Program-made: the position numbers and the translations under genes
Shown: piece after piece, positions 6,001-7,022 of the stretch
How positions within the stretch are numbered: the stretch's first letter is position 1
Layout of the letters: each line of letters starts with the position of its first letter
The notes under the pieces: generated by a model
The model's database searches: none
What the model was told of the DNA's origin: nothing
The model's input: the letters and a program-made list of their open reading frames with translations, nothing else
Assembly (NCBI GenBank): GCA_903887975.1
Contig: CAISSD010000167.1
Coordinates: forward strand, 1 to 7,022
Origin: an uncultured Legionellaceae bacterium
Lineage (GTDB): Bacteria; Pseudomonadota; Gammaproteobacteria; Legionellales; Legionellaceae
Direction of reading: 5' to 3'
Length of the DNA stretch: 7,022 nucleotides

Positions 6001-7022
6001 AGCCTTCATAGCATCTTCAGTTGCATTAGCCTGGCCTAGAGTGCATCGTGGGTGGATGTATTTGGCTCCAATTTCGATGGCGCAACGATCTTTTTCTGGC
6101 AATGTAAGTGTGTTACCTGCTGGAAGCGCTTTGGGCGAAGGGGTGTTGATTGGTTGCTTGACCAAACCATCTTGTTGTCATCAGGCATTGACGCCCAATA
6201 GTTCTTGGTTGGGATCTCCTGCGATGTTTCTTCCCAAACGTGAACTTTTTGATGTTTTTTCTGAGGAAGAGGTTTATAAACCTACAAATAAAGTTTATGT
6301 CGTGCGTTTGTGTTTAGAGTTGATTCGGATTTTATTGCCAACAACATTAACGATTATAGCATTTTATGGCGTATTTTTTGTATTAGAACAGTGTTTGTTA
6401 CACTATTCATTGATACAGACTTTTTTATGGATGCCTGTTGCTGAATTCGTCATTACAACAGGTTTAACGTTAAGTATTGTCTGCATGAAGTGGTTGGTCC
6501 AAGGACGATTAAAGCCAACCATCAAACCCTTATGGGATATTTTTATTAGAAAAGTTGATTTGGTAGAATATGCTTGGAGTTGTTTTATTAATAATTTTTC
6601 GATGGATTTATTTTTAGGCACCCCATTTGCAGGGATGTTACTTCGTTGCTTGGGTGCTAAAATTGGTAAAAAAGTTTATATTGGAACTCATGGTTTTGCT
6701 GAGTTTGATTTAATAACCATTGAAGATAACGTCAATATTAATGTCGATACCCTCATCGATACCCATTTATTTGAAGATCGAATTTTCAAATTATCTTCCA
6801 TCACCATCAAAGAAGGGTGTAATGTTGGTGTTGGCTCGGTGGTACTTTACGACACCGTTATGGAAAAAAATGCCACGTTGGGCGACTTATCATTGCTCAT
6901 GAAAGGCGAATGCCTGCCTGAAGGCTCATCTTGGCAGGGCATTCCTTCACAACCTGTCGATGTACAGCCCCAGGCCGTGAAAAGCGCCACCAGAAATGAA
7001 ACAGCAACATTGATTCCCGAAT
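3083..7022 (+). CDS. Pls/PosA-type membrane NRPS, predicted to polymerise a basic amino acid (C-terminus outside window)
   Basis: The frame is open to the window end, 1313 residues; the family is usually about 1300-1400, so little is missing. Residues 1-480 form a complete adenylation domain: A3 YTSGTTGKPKG (147-157), A4 AFDAS (191-195), A5 NTYGPTE (279-285), A7 YRTGDLA (363-369), A8 GRMDTQVKLRGFRIE (381-395) and A10 with catalytic K473. Residues about 495-565 are a carrier domain with DLGGHSL and phosphopantetheine Ser529. After a charged Lys/Pro linker (564-586) come membrane segments at about 597-620, 632-657, 838-866, 873-898, 1075-1105 and 1111-1137. They separate three related beta-helix units that begin near LGAKIG (707), LGAKLG (947) and LGAKIG (1190). 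No classical condensation or thioesterase domain is seen. In known Pls, the enzyme activates one amino acid and the tandem units join it into a homo-polymer at the membrane. The specificity residues (D193 A194 E197 T240 I256 G258 T280 V288 V289 K473) point to Lys- or Orn-like substrates. The architecture is very sure; the product is inferred. Confidence 0.93.
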   Translation, partial: MGDITRLHEFFERNAAAVPDHLAILTDEISLTYAKMNHLANQYAEQLKTMGVGPGSLVGVLMQRSVDVYVILLAILKSGAAYVPLDPAYPVERIDYIIKDSGLCLLLTDCISQQYSCPALTIHELYQTNFCVAPPSSSRADWCYVIYTSGTTGKPKGVAITHQNVCRYIQSASAVYQLTRQDRVYQGFSIAFDASIEEIWLTFANGATLIPNFDDAKRAGADLLDFMTQHQITCFSSVPTLLAMLEPMIPSLRLLILGGEVCRYELIERWHRDGLRIINTYGPTETTVVATYSECFPNKAITIGKPLDGYEIYLLNESLQPVSLDEEGELCIAGDALAYGYLNQPELNATKFIMHEGLNKRLYRTGDLAKMTITGDIHYVGRMDTQVKLRGFRIELSEIEAVLSGFSGIKNAVVSICEITKGMPLLVAYLIQDSPSSVHIDALKSFLRNKLASHMMPNLYEFLEELPLLPSGKIDRKSLPLPQSTQDDRINIKARTPTEKTIASVWCEIMHRAEVSVNDHFFYDLGGHSLMAAHVISALRKKPGFEQTSVRDLYEHATIEALAKKMDEKPEPQDSKHPKSKPYRVPTMNYLLCGMGQFFGCLLQYGLQVWQLIAVVLCYRWLCPNEALVSVRSLGFMAGCFLSMPLLTMLFCVAFKWTVLGRVQPGEYPLWGWFYFRWWLVDRVIYFICPLKNFEASPLINFYCRLLGAKIGQGCYLGSSTFSIFDGLTIGDDSSIGFDVRMLGYEVQDGWLKIGSISIGNDCYLGSRSVIGMDVIVNSNAVLDDLSMLPSHSVVHQGDFLSGSPAKKTRLPDEYIIKMVKPLVQNNKSRHNLLYGMYHYLAMVVVNLIHYGCFIPAGAFLLWAQHQTQSYTTFIYMSPVSAMMYLSLFYGAVILCKKLLLNQVQLGLSSVHSLYYVRQWMMMKFMDMDEIAVLADSLYLPTLFRFLGAKLGKNVEMGQTPHIIPNLITLADEAFIASSVALAWPRVHRGWMYLAPISMAQRSFSGNVSVLPAGSALGEGVLIGCLTKPSCCHQALTPNSSWLGSPAMFLPKRELFDVFSEEEVYKPTNKVYVVRLCLELIRILLPTTLTIIAFYGVFFVLEQCLLHYSLIQTFLWMPVAEFVITTGLTLSIVCMKWLVQGRLKPTIKPLWDIFIRKVDLVEYAWSCFINNFSMDLFLGTPFAGMLLRCLGAKIGKKVYIGTHGFAEFDLITIEDNVNINVDTLIDTHLFEDRIFKLSSITIKEGCNVGVGSVVLYDTVMEKNATLGDLSLLMKGECLPEGSSWQGIPSQPVDVQPQAVKSATRNETATLIPE

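Noticed and set aside
5956..6902. ORFs at 5956-6165 (minus), 6403-6621 (minus) and 6720-6902 (plus)
   Set aside because: All are other-frame shadows of the continuous synthetase frame.
1..7022. CRISPR array or tandem repeat array
   Set aside because: No regularly spaced repeat-spacer pattern is seen on either strand; the only repeat clusters are the three 9-mers at 2730-2763 and a short ATA run near 3060.

Overview
The window looks like the right-hand end of a tRNA-integrated genomic island lying next to a chromosomal secondary-metabolism gene. The DNA is fairly AT-rich. The gene style and the Pro tRNA remnant fit a gammaproteobacterium, and a Legionella/Coxiella-like (Legionellales) host is my best guess. 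That guess rests on composition and gene style, not on a database match.

Left half (about 1-2925), the island end: two co-directional genes on the minus strand. A 416-residue P4/DUF4102-type tyrosine recombinase (1452-2702) is followed by a gene for an AlbA_2 / HATPase_c_4 / winged-helix protein (1467 down to base 1, continuing out of the window). The second gene starts inside the last 16 bp of the first. Upstream of the integrase there is a good sigma70-like promoter (TTGATA-17-TATCAT). Between it and the start codon lie three copies of a 9-bp element, CGATCCAAA, two direct and one inverted. The island ends in a 48-bp remnant of a tRNA-Pro(GGG) gene (2878-2925), which begins at the anticodon arm and runs to the encoded CCA. 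This is the expected scar of integration at a tRNA anticodon loop. The 5' half of the tRNA is absent, so the inserted DNA lies to the left of the remnant.

Right half (2926-7022), the flanking chromosome or a neighbouring island: a 157-bp gap, then one long gene on the plus strand (3083 to beyond 7022, 1313 residues visible). It encodes a Pls/PosA-type membrane nonribosomal peptide synthetase: an adenylation domain, a carrier domain, then six membrane segments interleaved with three repeated left-handed beta-helix units. This is the architecture of the enzymes that make cationic homo-polymers such as epsilon-poly-L-lysine. The specificity residues I read by alignment to GrsA (DAETIGTVVK, with Glu at position 239) suggest a basic amino acid.

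The two halves are probably unrelated in function. The left is recombination and regulatory cargo of a mobile element, and the right is a biosynthetic gene that may be ancestral to the locus. The most notable content is the predicted poly-basic-amino-acid synthetase. The cleanest structural story is the integrase, repeats and tRNA-Pro att site.
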